Below are positions 26,982-36,268 of a stretch of 46,717 nt of DNA, in pieces. The stretch spans positions 1-46,717 of the forward strand of contig CANOPF010000004.1 of NCBI GenBank assembly GCA_947568535.1, given 5' to 3'. The notes below the pieces were generated by a model that was not told the DNA's origin, made no database searches, and saw nothing but the letters and a program-made list of their open reading frames with translations. Source of the stretch: an uncultured Clostridium sp. GTDB taxonomy: Bacteria > Bacillota > Clostridia > TANB77 > CAG-508. Every line of letters begins with the position of its first letter. The first letter of the stretch is position 1. A program made the translations under genes and the position numbers.

Positions 26982-28643
26982 ATGGAAAAAAATGATTTTA
27001 AACATAATTTAAAATATCCAAAAGTATATACTAATCCAGAACAAAAAGATATAGAAGAAAAATTTTTTCATTTATTAGATGACTTTCAACAAAGTAACTC
27101 ATTCAAAAATAGAGAATTCTTATGTTATTTAACCTCAGCTATTTATTTAACTTATAGAGAACTTTTTCCACAACTTAACATATATATCCCATTTAGAACG
27201 AAAAGTGATACTAGTTTTATTAAAAATGTCCAAAAAGAATTTTGTGCATTTATAAAAGATAAAGATGCTGAATCTTCTTTTGATACTACTCCTATTCTAA
27301 AAGATATATCTGGTCTTAAAATTGTCTTAAATAATATTAACTTTGCGCTTCCCTCAACTCAAGCATCTGAAGAACTATTTAATGATCCAGAAATCATACA
27401 ATTAATAGGAAGAAATAATGATAATCAAACAAACCAAAATAGATATACAAGATGTAATAATTTTAATTTTATTGATCAGGTAAATGACTATATTCAATCT
27501 CCTATTAAAAGTGGAAAACAATATTTAGAATTAAAAAAAGAGTTACTTGAAAGAATTATTAATATAACTCCATCAGAATTCACCGAAGAACGAAAACCAC
27601 AGGCTTCTTTTGCTCAACTCCTTGACGAAACTCAATATCAATATGATTATTTTTGTCAAGGAAATAATTTTCCAATTAAAGTATCTGAACTGGAAATTAC
27701 CCAACTAAAAAAATTATTAAATGACTTACGTTCTAGAATTGATGATCAACTTCACTTTGTTATTTTAAGAAAAACTCTACCTATTGTCTTCAATTCTCCA
27801 CTCATTAGAAATGTTTTAAAAACTTCATTTCAAGAAGATAAAGAAACATTAAAACCTAATGGATTTCAAGCAAAATATCTTAATCTGCATACTCCTTTTG
27901 GCCCTATTGAAGTACAGTCTCAATCCAATAAAGCCTATTATACTGCTACTAAGGGAAGTGCATACCACAGTGGAATGAACGGAAAAACAGTCCCTATTCA
28001 AGATTTCTTTGAATTAGTTGATCCAAATGATGAGCATGATATTTCTTATTACTTAGATGCACTAGATTCTTTTTCTGCGGACAAATTAATTTCTCCTTAT
28101 GAAATACCTGAATTTGAAACAAAAGAAGACTTTAAAGAATTTTTAAAAACACCTGATGGAACAGCTTACTTAGTCTCTGAAAAATATCGTGAAATGATGG
28201 AACACATTCAAATAAAAGAAACCATACAAGTAGGTTCTAGCACCTTAAATGCAAACGAATACTTATTTTCTACTGCATTAGCTTTATCTCCTTATATGAA
28301 CGTATGTAGTTCTAGTCATACTTCATTTACTACCGCTGGTATTCATCATAAAAAAGTAATTGGTGAATTTGCAGAAATTCTAAGAAAACGAGATTCTAAT
28401 ACTTGTCTAAGAGATTTATTAATTCGAAGACTTGAACAACTAATTGAACATCCAAAAAAATTTAGTGGAAAACTAGATCCCTACTTAAAAATCGTTAAGG
28501 AACATGATAAAGTTGCTACAAAATTGCCAAAAGATATTTCCAAAAAAAATATTATCAATTTTGGATACAAACTTAGAAATAAACAAAAATTTCATCCTAA
28601 TGATAAAACAATAGAAGCATCTAATTTAGGTTTAGTCATATAA
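26982..28643 (+). CDS. RelA/SpoT synthetase-like protein, divergent family
   Basis: 553 aa, without a specific name that I recognise. The sequence resembles the (p)ppGpp synthetase fold: FRTKSDTSFIKNV near residues 68-80 matches the R-x-K-x3-S-x3-K pattern; KDISGLKIVLNN near 107 holds the metal-binding Asp; FGPIEVQSQSNKAYYTATKG and SAYHSG near 306-330 resemble the E-V-Q strand and the following His-containing helix. A C-terminal segment of about 200 residues has no recognisable domain; no TGS, ACT or intact HD hydrolase domain is seen. AGGAGG lies 5 nt before the ATG; a TATAAT at 26945 has only a weak -35. It is a single gene on the opposite strand to its neighbours, with its own terminator. 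Confidence 0.65.
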   Translation: MEKNDFKHNLKYPKVYTNPEQKDIEEKFFHLLDDFQQSNSFKNREFLCYLTSAIYLTYRELFPQLNIYIPFRTKSDTSFIKNVQKEFCAFIKDKDAESSFDTTPILKDISGLKIVLNNINFALPSTQASEELFNDPEIIQLIGRNNDNQTNQNRYTRCNNFNFIDQVNDYIQSPIKSGKQYLELKKELLERIINITPSEFTEERKPQASFAQLLDETQYQYDYFCQGNNFPIKVSELEITQLKKLLNDLRSRIDDQLHFVILRKTLPIVFNSPLIRNVLKTSFQEDKETLKPNGFQAKYLNLHTPFGPIEVQSQSNKAYYTATKGSAYHSGMNGKTVPIQDFFELVDPNDEHDISYYLDALDSFSADKLISPYEIPEFETKEDFKEFLKTPDGTAYLVSEKYREMMEHIQIKETIQVGSSTLNANEYLFSTALALSPYMNVCSSSHTSFTTAGIHHKKVIGEFAEILRKRDSNTCLRDLLIRRLEQLIEHPKKFSGKLDPYLKIVKEHDKVATKLPKDISKKNIINFGYKLRNKQKFHPNDKTIEASNLGLVI

Positions 28644-28647
28644 AAAT

Positions 28648-28688
28648 AAAAACGAAAAAATCAATAAACATTGATTTCTTCGTTTTTT
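28648..28688. terminator. Bidirectional terminator after the RelA/SpoT-like gene
   Basis: AACGAAAAAATCAAT pairs with ATTGATTTCTTCGTT around a 4-base loop, followed by TTTTTT. It serves the plus-strand gene and the convergent O-methyltransferase. Confidence 0.85.
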
Positions 28689-29276
28689 CTATTTATATCG
28701 GCTAATAGCCAATCCATCTCCCACTTCTAAGATCTCAGTTATAAGACTTGGATTCTCACTAACCGCTTGAATATATTCTCTTAAGCTTCTAACAGCTGTA
28801 CGTTGTTTATGTTTGTTATAATCCCCTAATACATATCCTTTATATAAAACATTATCAGCAAAAATAACACCTTTTGGCTTTATCTTTTTCAATGCTTCTT
28901 GTAAGAAAAAAGGATATTTTCCTTTTGCTGCATCAATAAAAACAACATCATATTTTTCTTTCAACGTAGGTAAAATCTCAACAGCATCGCCTTCATAAAT
29001 GTGAATTTTATCTTGTACACCTACTTGATTAATATTTTCTTTTGCCTCTTCAATTCTTTCTTTGTCTCGTTCAATCGTATCTATCTTTCCATTTTCTGAT
29101 AAAAACTTTGTAAAACACATAGCCGAATATCCTACAGCTGTACCTATTTCTAATATTCTTTCTGGCTTCATTTGTGTTAAAATTTTCTCCATCACAACTA
29201 GGGTATCATCCATGACAATAGGAATATGCTCTGCTAATGCCTTCTGTTTTATTTTTTCTAACGCCTGTTGATTCAT
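28689..29276 (-). CDS. trmR: O-methyltransferase, TrmR-like
   Basis: 195-aa class I SAM methyltransferase: motif I LEIGTAVGYSAM (about residues 40-51), acidic motif IDTIERDKER, VFIDAAKGKYPFF near 112 and ADNVLYKGYV near 140 with Asp/Asn metal ligands of the caffeoyl-CoA OMT-like group. In B. subtilis the same family member (TrmR) methylates 5-hydroxyuridine at tRNA position 34 and is encoded with U32 genes, so the nearby U32 protein supports this role. The specific function is inferred. It starts just after typA, which ends 12 bp upstream. Confidence 0.75.
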   Translation of the reverse strand: MNQQALEKIKQKALAEHIPIVMDDTLVVMEKILTQMKPERILEIGTAVGYSAMCFTKFLSENGKIDTIERDKERIEEAKENINQVGVQDKIHIYEGDAVEILPTLKEKYDVVFIDAAKGKYPFFLQEALKKIKPKGVIFADNVLYKGYVLGDYNKHKQRTAVRSLREYIQAVSENPSLITEILEVGDGLAISRYK

Positions 29277-29288
29277 TGTTGCTCCTCC

Positions 29289-31100
29289 TTAACGTCTATT
29301 GGCTCTTTCTCTTTCTTTGCTATCTAGTATCTTCTTTCTTAAACGAATAGACGATGGTGTTACCTCTACTAATTCATCATCTTGAATAAATTCAATCGCT
29401 TTTTCCAAAGACATCTGAATTGGTGGTACTAAACGAAGTGCTTCATCTGAACCAGAAGCTCTTGTATTGGTTAAATGTTTTTCTTTACATACATTAATGG
29501 CTAAATCTTCTCCTCTTGAATTTAATCCAACAATCATTCCTTCATATACTTCAACACCTGGTCCAATAAATAAATCACCTTTGTCTTGTGCATTATATAA
29601 TCCATAAGTCACTGATTTTCCATTTTCAAAAGCTACAATTGTTCCTCTTACTCTAGCTTGAATATCTCCTTTAAATGGTTGATAGCAATTGAAGATGTGA
29701 TTCATTGTACCTTCTCCCTTAGTATCGGTTAAAAATTCAGTACGATATCCAATTAGTCCTCTTGCTGGAATGTTAAATTCAATTTTTGTATGTCCTGGTT
29801 CTGCTGGTTCCATATTTACCATTTCCGCTTTTCTTCTTCCTAATTTCTCAATAACATTACCTACACAATCATCTGGTACATTTACCACTAAACTCTCAAT
29901 TGGTTCAGATTTTACCCCATCTATTTCTTTGATGATAACTTTTGGTCTAGAAACTAAAAGTTCAAATCCTTCTCTTCTCATTGTTTCAATTAAAACAGAT
30001 AAATGTAACTCTCCTCTTCCTGATACTTCAAAAGAATCGGGAGAATCTGTTTCTTTGACTCTTAATGATACATTTCTTTCTAATTCTTTAAAAAGTCTAT
30101 CTCGAATATGTCTTGACGTAATAAATTGTCCTTCTTTTCCTGCAAATGGTCCATTGTTTACACTAAATGTCATAGAAACAGTTGGTTCATCAATATCTAC
30201 AAATGGTATTTTTTCTGGATGATTAAAATCACAAATGGTATCTCCTATGTTGATATCTGGTAATCCTGCTAATTCAATAATATCTCCAGCTTTTCCTTCT
30301 TCTACTTCTACTTTGTTTAAACCAACATGAGTATACACTTTAGCAATTCTTCCCTGTGTTATTTTATCTTCTTTTCCACAAATCGAAACTGGCATACCTG
30401 TTTTGAGCATTCCTCGTTCAACTCTACCTACAGCAATTCTTCCTACATAATCATCATAATCAATGTTAGAAACTAACATTTGTGCTGGTCCTTCTTCATC
30501 ACAATTAGGAGCTTGAATTGTATTAATCATGGTTTCAAATAAACAATTTAAATCTTCTGTTTCTTCCTGTAAATCCATTTTGGCAATTCCATTTTTAGCT
30601 GAAGCATAAACAACAGGAAAATCTAATTGTTCATCACTTGCTTCTAGTTCAATAAATAATTCGATGACTTGGTCAACTACTTTTTCTGGCGTTGCACCTG
30701 GTCGGTCAATTTTATTGATGACTACAATTGGCTTTAATCCTAGTGCTAGTGATTTTTTCAACACTTCTCTGGTCTGAGGCATAGCCCCTTCAAAGGCATC
30801 GACTAATAACAAAACACCATCTACTGTTTTTAACACTCTTTCTACTTCTCCACCAAAATCAGCATGTCCTGGTGTATCCACAATATTTATTTTTACTTCT
30901 CCATGCATAACTGATGTATTTTTAGAAAGGATGGTAATCCCTCTCTCTTTTTCCTGATCATTGGAATCCATTACTCTTTCTTGTACTTGTTCATTTTCTC
31001 TAAATATATGACTTTGTCTTAATAAGGCATCGACTAATGTCGTTTTCCCATGATCTACGTGTGCAATGATAGCAATATTTCTAATATTTTTATTATTCAT
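29289..31100 (-). CDS. typA: Ribosome-associated GTPase TypA/BipA
   Basis: 603 aa, translational GTPase. G1 [15 protein letters not shown] (about residues 11-25), G3 [15 protein letters not shown] (about 75), G4 NKIDRPGA (about 129), then the elongation-factor domains and the BipA-specific C-terminus ([25 protein letters not shown]). It has roles in ribosome assembly and stress. Length is normal. Confidence 0.97.
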   Translation of the reverse strand: MNNKNIRNIAIIAHVDHGKTTLVDALLRQSHIFRENEQVQERVMDSNDQEKERGITILSKNTSVMHGEVKINIVDTPGHADFGGEVERVLKTVDGVLLLVDAFEGAMPQTREVLKKSLALGLKPIVVINKIDRPGATPEKVVDQVIELFIELEASDEQLDFPVVYASAKNGIAKMDLQEETEDLNCLFETMINTIQAPNCDEEGPAQMLVSNIDYDDYVGRIAVGRVERGMLKTGMPVSICGKEDKITQGRIAKVYTHVGLNKVEVEEGKAGDIIELAGLPDINIGDTICDFNHPEKIPFVDIDEPTVSMTFSVNNGPFAGKEGQFITSRHIRDRLFKELERNVSLRVKETDSPDSFEVSGRGELHLSVLIETMRREGFELLVSRPKVIIKEIDGVKSEPIESLVVNVPDDCVGNVIEKLGRRKAEMVNMEPAEPGHTKIEFNIPARGLIGYRTEFLTDTKGEGTMNHIFNCYQPFKGDIQARVRGTIVAFENGKSVTYGLYNAQDKGDLFIGPGVEVYEGMIVGLNSRGEDLAINVCKEKHLTNTRASGSDEALRLVPPIQMSLEKAIEFIQDDELVEVTPSSIRLRKKILDSKERERANRR

Positions 31101-31147
31101 TTCTTACTCCTTCTCTTAAAAATCTATAAAATTATACACCGTTTTTC

Positions 31148-31744
31148 TTATTTTGTCAATTCTAGAATATGTTCCATAATCTCTTGTGTAATCTTCTCTA
31201 AAACTTCTTTATCTTTTGTTCCCTTATATTGACGATAGTCCAGTGGCTTTCCATAGGTAATGGTAACTTTTCTATTGTTCTTGGTTCCACCTTTTATCCC
31301 ACATGGAAGTACCTTCGCTCCACTTCTTACCGCAAAAAATGCCACACCATCTTTTATCTTTTTCCCTTTTTCTAATCCATTTCTTGTCCCCTCTGGGAAT
31401 AATGCTATACATTGACCTTCTTTCAATGCTTTTAACGACTCTTTAATGGCTGTTATATCTTTTTCATTTCTTTTTACATGGATAGCTTCAAATACATTTC
31501 CTAAAAAATTTAAAAATGGATTTTTAGCTAATTCTTCTTTAGCTAAAAAACGCATTTCTCTTTTGGCTGTGCATACAATTAATGGTGGATCTAAATAGTT
31601 TCTATGATTTCCACAAAAAATAAGAGGCTCTTCTTTAGGTATGTTCTCTAATCCTATCACTTCTACTCTATAATAAATCTTAAACCATAGATAGATTGCT
31701 CCTCTTACTGTTCCTTTAATAATCGATTTTATTGGTTCTATCAT
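31148..31744 (-). CDS. plsC: 1-acyl-sn-glycerol-3-phosphate acyltransferase
   Basis: 198 aa, second acylation step to phosphatidic acid at the membrane. The H-x4-D motif is NHRNYLDPPLI near residue 47, and the substrate motif is FPEGTRNG near 118. Short N-terminal hydrophobic segment. It lies 16 bp after cmk, a common pairing in Firmicutes. Confidence 0.93.
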   Translation of the reverse strand: MIEPIKSIIKGTVRGAIYLWFKIYYRVEVIGLENIPKEEPLIFCGNHRNYLDPPLIVCTAKREMRFLAKEELAKNPFLNFLGNVFEAIHVKRNEKDITAIKESLKALKEGQCIALFPEGTRNGLEKGKKIKDGVAFFAVRSGAKVLPCGIKGGTKNNRKVTITYGKPLDYRQYKGTKDKEVLEKITQEIMEHILELTK

Positions 31745-31760
31745 TTCCTTTTTCTCCCTT

Positions 31761-32435
31761 CTATTCTCCCTGATTGCCCCCTGTTTGTTCTTGTATGATT
31801 TTTACGATTTGATTGGTGACTTCTTCTATTGTCATATTGGTAGTATCCAAATAAATAGCATCGTCTGCTTTTTTTAATGGTGCTATTTCTCTTGTCGAAT
31901 CTCTTCTATCTCTATCCATTATATTTTTCAATACTTCTTCATACGATGTTATTATCCCTTTTTCTTGATTTTGTTTCACTCTTCTTTTTGCTCGTTCTTC
32001 TGCTGATGCATCTAAATATATCTTTACATTAGCATGGGGAAATACCACCGTTCCAATATCACGTCCTTCCATAATTACTTTTTTTCCTTTTGCTATTCCT
32101 CTTTGCACCGCTAATAATTTATTCCTTACTGTTTGTAAGACGGAAATCTGAGATACCAAATTGGTTACTTCATTTTCTCTTATTTTTTGTGTTACCTCTT
32201 TACCATTCAAAAAGACTTCACCATTTTCCTTAATCTCTATTGTTATTTGATTTAACATTTCTGTTATCTCTGTTTCTTTCTGCCAATTAATCCCCTCCTG
32301 AAGTATATTTAAAGCAACACATCGAAAGGTTGCTCCTGTATCAATATAAATTAAACCCAATTTTTTTCCTACTAATTTTGTGATAGTTCCTTTACCACTA
32401 CCTGCTGGCCCATCAATGGCAACAATAAATGACAT
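31761..32435 (-). CDS. cmk: Cytidylate kinase
   Basis: 224 aa; phosphorylates CMP and dCMP. P-loop IDGPAGSGKGTI near residue 7, IDTGATFR near 32 (the family usually has Tyr where this has Phe), EGRDIGTVVFPHA near 123 and the lid RDRRDSTREIAPL near 172. Normal length. Confidence 0.96.
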   Translation of the reverse strand: MSFIVAIDGPAGSGKGTITKLVGKKLGLIYIDTGATFRCVALNILQEGINWQKETEITEMLNQITIEIKENGEVFLNGKEVTQKIRENEVTNLVSQISVLQTVRNKLLAVQRGIAKGKKVIMEGRDIGTVVFPHANVKIYLDASAEERAKRRVKQNQEKGIITSYEEVLKNIMDRDRRDSTREIAPLKKADDAIYLDTTNMTIEEVTNQIVKIIQEQTGGNQGE

Positions 32436-32465
32436 CTTAATCTCTCCTTTTGTGATATGATATTG

Positions 32466-33332
32466 TTATTCTTCTGGAACATAAATATTTTTAACTACTA
32501 CTTCTAATTGAACCACATTCATAGCTGTCAATTTTTCAATTTCTTTTTTTGCTTTTTGCTTAAATTCTTTCATTCCTTCCATAACTTTATAGCCATAAAG
32601 AATAGTAACTTCCATATAGATTTTAGCCCCATCACCATAATTTTCTACTCTAGTCTTTAAAATTTTATAAATCGATGGTGTTTGTGTCGCTAAATAATCT
32701 AAAATTTGCCTGAATACCAAATCAGAAATAGTAAATCTCCCCATATAACTAAAGGTTGGTCTAATAATAGATTTTTCTGATATATATGGTTTTTTTCCTT
32801 TTCCCTTAGATTTAAAAATTTGAAGTGGATCTAATAGATATCCAGAAAAATCCTTTTTAATTTCAAATGTAGGAACTGGTATCACATGTTTTCCTTCTGT
32901 TACTCTAATTCTTCTAGCTGTTTCCATCTCTTGTTGGGTTGCTACATCAGTAATATAAGTTGTTTCTGAAATTTCTGGTAGTCCTAAATTGGTAGCAATT
33001 TTTTGTACCATACCATCTGATGTCCCTAAAATTAAAATACTTTGTGGTTTATATTTTTTTAAGGCCTTGATAATTTCATCCTTCTCTTTTTGTTCATAAA
33101 AAAGGGCATGCTTAACTGTGGCTACTTTAGTAGAAGCTTTTTTAGCTGATTCTCCTGCTATTACTTCATTATCTTTAATTAATAATCCATCATCAATAAT
33201 AAAATGTGTATCTTTTTCTCCTGCTACCATCTGTGCTCGATAACTTTTTCCTGTTCCTGATGGTCCAACAAAAGCATAAACTTTTATTTTATTAGCAAAT
33301 GGCAAGATTTCTTTTATCTCTTTTAATAACAT
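32466..33332 (-). CDS. P-loop protein with C-terminal Asp23-like domain
   Basis: 288 aa, function unknown. Walker A is FVGPSGTGKSYRAQ (about residues 21-34). A middle region contains ILILGTSDGMVQKIATNL. The C-terminal third (GRFTISDLVFRQILDYLA to the end) resembles the Asp23/Gls24 fold in its pattern of alternating strands. No signal peptide or membrane helix. Its place between rlmN and cmk suggests a housekeeping role. The ATPase and Asp23 assignments rest on motif and pattern only. Confidence 0.6.
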   Translation of the reverse strand: MLLKEIKEILPFANKIKVYAFVGPSGTGKSYRAQMVAGEKDTHFIIDDGLLIKDNEVIAGESAKKASTKVATVKHALFYEQKEKDEIIKALKKYKPQSILILGTSDGMVQKIATNLGLPEISETTYITDVATQQEMETARRIRVTEGKHVIPVPTFEIKKDFSGYLLDPLQIFKSKGKGKKPYISEKSIIRPTFSYMGRFTISDLVFRQILDYLATQTPSIYKILKTRVENYGDGAKIYMEVTILYGYKVMEGMKEFKQKAKKEIEKLTAMNVVQLEVVVKNIYVPEE

Positions 33333-33361
33333 CTTTTTCTCCTTTTATCCCTAGTCAAATC

Positions 33362-34381
33362 TTACAAATTTTTTCTTCTCAACTGCCCACAGGCAGCATC
33401 AATATCAGAACCTAATTCTCTTCTAATCGTTGCGACAATTCCTTGTTCATTTAAATAATCTCTAAATTTTATGATATTTTCATTTGTACTTTTCACAAAT
33501 TGTCCATTCTCAATCTTATTAATGGGAATTAAATTCACATGACATAACATTCCTTTTAATAAATGCACTAATTCTTTTGCATCTTCTATATGGTCATTAT
33601 TATCTTTAGCCAAAGCATATTCAAATGATATTCTTCGATTCGTTTTTATGATGTAATTTCGGCAGCTTTGTAATAATTCTTCTATGGGATATCTTTGGTT
33701 AACTGGCATCATTTTACTTCTTTTTTGATTATTTGTTGCATGTAAAGAAATAGATAATGTACATTGAATATTTTCCTCTGCTAATTGGTTGATTTTAGGC
33801 ACTAAACCACTAGTTGAAATACTAATATGTCTTGCTCCTATATTTAACCCTTTAGAATGATTCATTATCTTAATGGCATTGACTACATTTTCATAATTAT
33901 CGAATGGTTCTCCAATTCCCATAAATACCACATTATTGATCTTTTCTCCTGTATCTTGCTCTACAGATAAAATTTGTTCTATAATTTCTCCCTTGGTCAA
34001 ATTTCTGATAAAATTAATACCTGTAGAAGCACAAAATTTACATCCCATCTTGCAGCCAATTTGTGAAGATACACATAGACTATTTCCATGATGGTATCTC
34101 ATTAATACTGTTTCTATCGCATTTCCATCTAATACATCAAATAAATATTTGATTGTTCCATCTTTAGATTCTTGTTTTTTCATGATCTTAAAATGACCTA
34201 GGGTATAATATCTTTCTAGTTTTTCCCTTAATGGCAAAGATAAATTTGTCATTTCATCAAATGATTTTACTTTTTCTTTATATAGCCACTGAAAAATTTG
34301 CTCTGCACGAAATGGCTTTTCTCCTAGTTCTTTTAATTCTTCTTTTAACTCTTCTAATGAATAATCTTTTATGTTTTTCAT
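33362..34381 (-). CDS. rlmN: 23S rRNA (adenine2503-C2)/tRNA methyltransferase RlmN
   Basis: Radical SAM methyltransferase, 339 aa. The cluster motif C-x3-C-x2-C is GCKMGCKFCASTG near residues 112-124, and the methyl-carrying Cys is in DIDAACGQL near the C-terminus. N-terminal helical domain (PFRAEQIFQWLYKEK). All catalytic Cys residues are present. Confidence 0.96.
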   Translation of the reverse strand: MKNIKDYSLEELKEELKELGEKPFRAEQIFQWLYKEKVKSFDEMTNLSLPLREKLERYYTLGHFKIMKKQESKDGTIKYLFDVLDGNAIETVLMRYHHGNSLCVSSQIGCKMGCKFCASTGINFIRNLTKGEIIEQILSVEQDTGEKINNVVFMGIGEPFDNYENVVNAIKIMNHSKGLNIGARHISISTSGLVPKINQLAEENIQCTLSISLHATNNQKRSKMMPVNQRYPIEELLQSCRNYIIKTNRRISFEYALAKDNNDHIEDAKELVHLLKGMLCHVNLIPINKIENGQFVKSTNENIIKFRDYLNEQGIVATIRRELGSDIDAACGQLRRKNL

Positions 34382-34430
34382 TCTTTTCCCTCTTTTTGCT
34401 TATTATATCTACTCATGACTAAGATGTCAA

Positions 34431-34994
34431 TTACAGATGGAATTTTCTAATCATAACTTCTTTTATTTCTTTAGCACATAATACTAAACCAATGATAAAA
34501 TTTAAAATCGAAATCCCACTAGCGATTACACTTAACATCTTTTTTTGTCCTCCATGTTCTGCCATCAACATAATGGGTAAAATACTAAAAAATACAATAA
34601 CGAGTTGATACATAGCATATTTCATATATTTTTTATAACTAATGATTGTCAGAATTAACATCGTCAAATTAGCTACCATAATCATAATAGGAATAGCTAT
34701 ATGAATAGACCATCCTTGAAAACCTATTTTATCATCAATATATATCATAAATAACGAAAGAATAATCATTTGTAGTAATACATGTCCTGCTATATTAATA
34801 TTTTTTCTTATGGAATAAATAACGGTAATCCAACTATATAAAATACCAGCATTGACTAATCCTGCCCACGGAAAATTAGGAGTAGTCAATTTATTGATTA
34901 TGACTAATATCAGTCCGATTCCTATTGAGACACTAACGAATATTTTTATGATTTTATCACTTTTTTTAGCTTTAATCTTTTGAGGATATATCAT
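34431..34994 (-). CDS. Small multi-pass membrane protein, unknown
   Basis: 187 aa with about six hydrophobic helices after a Lys-rich N-terminus (MIYPQKIKAKKSDKI). It overlaps the 3' end of the acyltransferase-like gene by 24 bp, and similar small membrane proteins are paired with such acyltransferases in clostridia (from memory, DUF6320-like). It may anchor or assist that enzyme; no catalytic residues can be picked out. Confidence 0.55.
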   Translation of the reverse strand: MIYPQKIKAKKSDKIIKIFVSVSIGIGLILVIINKLTTPNFPWAGLVNAGILYSWITVIYSIRKNINIAGHVLLQMIILSLFMIYIDDKIGFQGWSIHIAIPIMIMVANLTMLILTIISYKKYMKYAMYQLVIVFFSILPIMLMAEHGGQKKMLSVIASGISILNFIIGLVLCAKEIKEVMIRKFHL

Positions 34995-36267
34995 CTAAAA
35001 CACCATTGCTTTCTATTTCAATTTTCATTCCTTTTTTTCTTAAAAATTCATAAAATCTTTTTTCTATATGATTATCTTGTAAAATGGAAGTAAAGGTAAA
35101 TGTCATTTTATTTTCAAATGTACAACTAGAACATTTAATCTTTTCTACAGGCTCTGGTGCAATTAACATTAAAAAATAATCGATATAATCTTTGTATTTG
35201 CCTATGATACCAATTCTTCCTATATTAGAAAATGTAGTTGTGGTATATTTTCTAATTTCTATATAACTTAATCGAACAATAGCTTTTTTGATCACTAATG
35301 GAATAAGTCTAACTAAAGGATTATTGCCAATTTTTACATTTGTTGACATCGTTTTTATAATTTCTTCTTCGATTAACTTTTGACTAAAATCTTGTTTAAC
35401 AAAATTTAATATTTTTTGGAAATTGTCTAATTTGTCTTTTTCCATTTCTGCTTCTACTGTAATATAAGAAAAGAAATTTGATATCGTCTTAGAAGCAAAA
35501 TACTTTTTTAAATTAACTGGTATACATACCTTGATCGGTTTCTTTCCAGCCGTTATTTTATAATTTTCCTGATAGATACTATAAATTAACACCGCTGTTA
35601 AATATTGTGTAATGGTTGCTTGTTGTTTTTTACATTCTTCTTTTAGGGCCTCAACATCTACTATTTCGTGTATAACACTAATGGCTCCTAATCTTATCTT
35701 TTTTCCCTTTATTCGATACGCTTTTTTACTAGAAGCATTTGATTTCGCTTTTTTATCATAATTTTTAATATAACTATCTTCTGTATTATATTCTATTCTT
35801 TTTATTTTTCGCTCTTCTTCATGAAATACTTGTGGATACATTAGTTCCAAATACGTATAAATAATTTCTTTAAAAAAGGTTGTTCCACTGTTACCATCTG
35901 TTAGGGAATGAAAAATATCAATATTGATTTTATTTTCAAAATAGGTAACTTTAAATAAATAATCATTATTTCGTTTACTATCTATATATTGACAAGGATA
36001 ATCTTGTTCTTCTTCTACAATTGGCTCTTTGGTATTCTGTTCTAAGTAATACCAAAATAAACCTGGTTTCATTCTTACTTTAAATGATTGGTATTTTTTT
36101 AAAGCCTGCTTTACTGCTTGTTCTAATACATTAGGATTTATTTTTTCCTTTAACACAGCTGATAAACGGAAAACTGTACTATATTTTTTCCCTGTTGATA
36201 TAGGGAAAATCTTAGCTGAATTATCTAACCTTCTCCAATATAATCCATTTTCTTTTTTATTTTTCAA
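34972..36267 (-). CDS. Condensation-domain-like acyltransferase
   Basis: 431 aa, chloramphenicol-acetyltransferase/condensation fold family, sometimes annotated as alcohol acetyltransferase. The active-site motif H-x3-D-G appears as DIFHSLTDGNSGTTF near residue 137; CIPVNLKKYF near 250 and FSNIGRIG near 353 match other conserved parts of the fold. Substrate unknown; a membrane partner overlaps its 3' end, so a lipid or glycan acylation role is possible but only inferred. The start at 36267 is adjacent to the GLUG gene stop at 36269. Confidence 0.7.
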   Translation of the reverse strand: MKNKKENGLYWRRLDNSAKIFPISTGKKYSTVFRLSAVLKEKINPNVLEQAVKQALKKYQSFKVRMKPGLFWYYLEQNTKEPIVEEEQDYPCQYIDSKRNNDYLFKVTYFENKINIDIFHSLTDGNSGTTFFKEIIYTYLELMYPQVFHEEERKIKRIEYNTEDSYIKNYDKKAKSNASSKKAYRIKGKKIRLGAISVIHEIVDVEALKEECKKQQATITQYLTAVLIYSIYQENYKITAGKKPIKVCIPVNLKKYFASKTISNFFSYITVEAEMEKDKLDNFQKILNFVKQDFSQKLIEEEIIKTMSTNVKIGNNPLVRLIPLVIKKAIVRLSYIEIRKYTTTTFSNIGRIGIIGKYKDYIDYFLMLIAPEPVEKIKCSSCTFENKMTFTFTSILQDNHIEKRFYEFLRKKGMKIEIESNGVLDDISSKD

Positions 36268-36268
36268 T

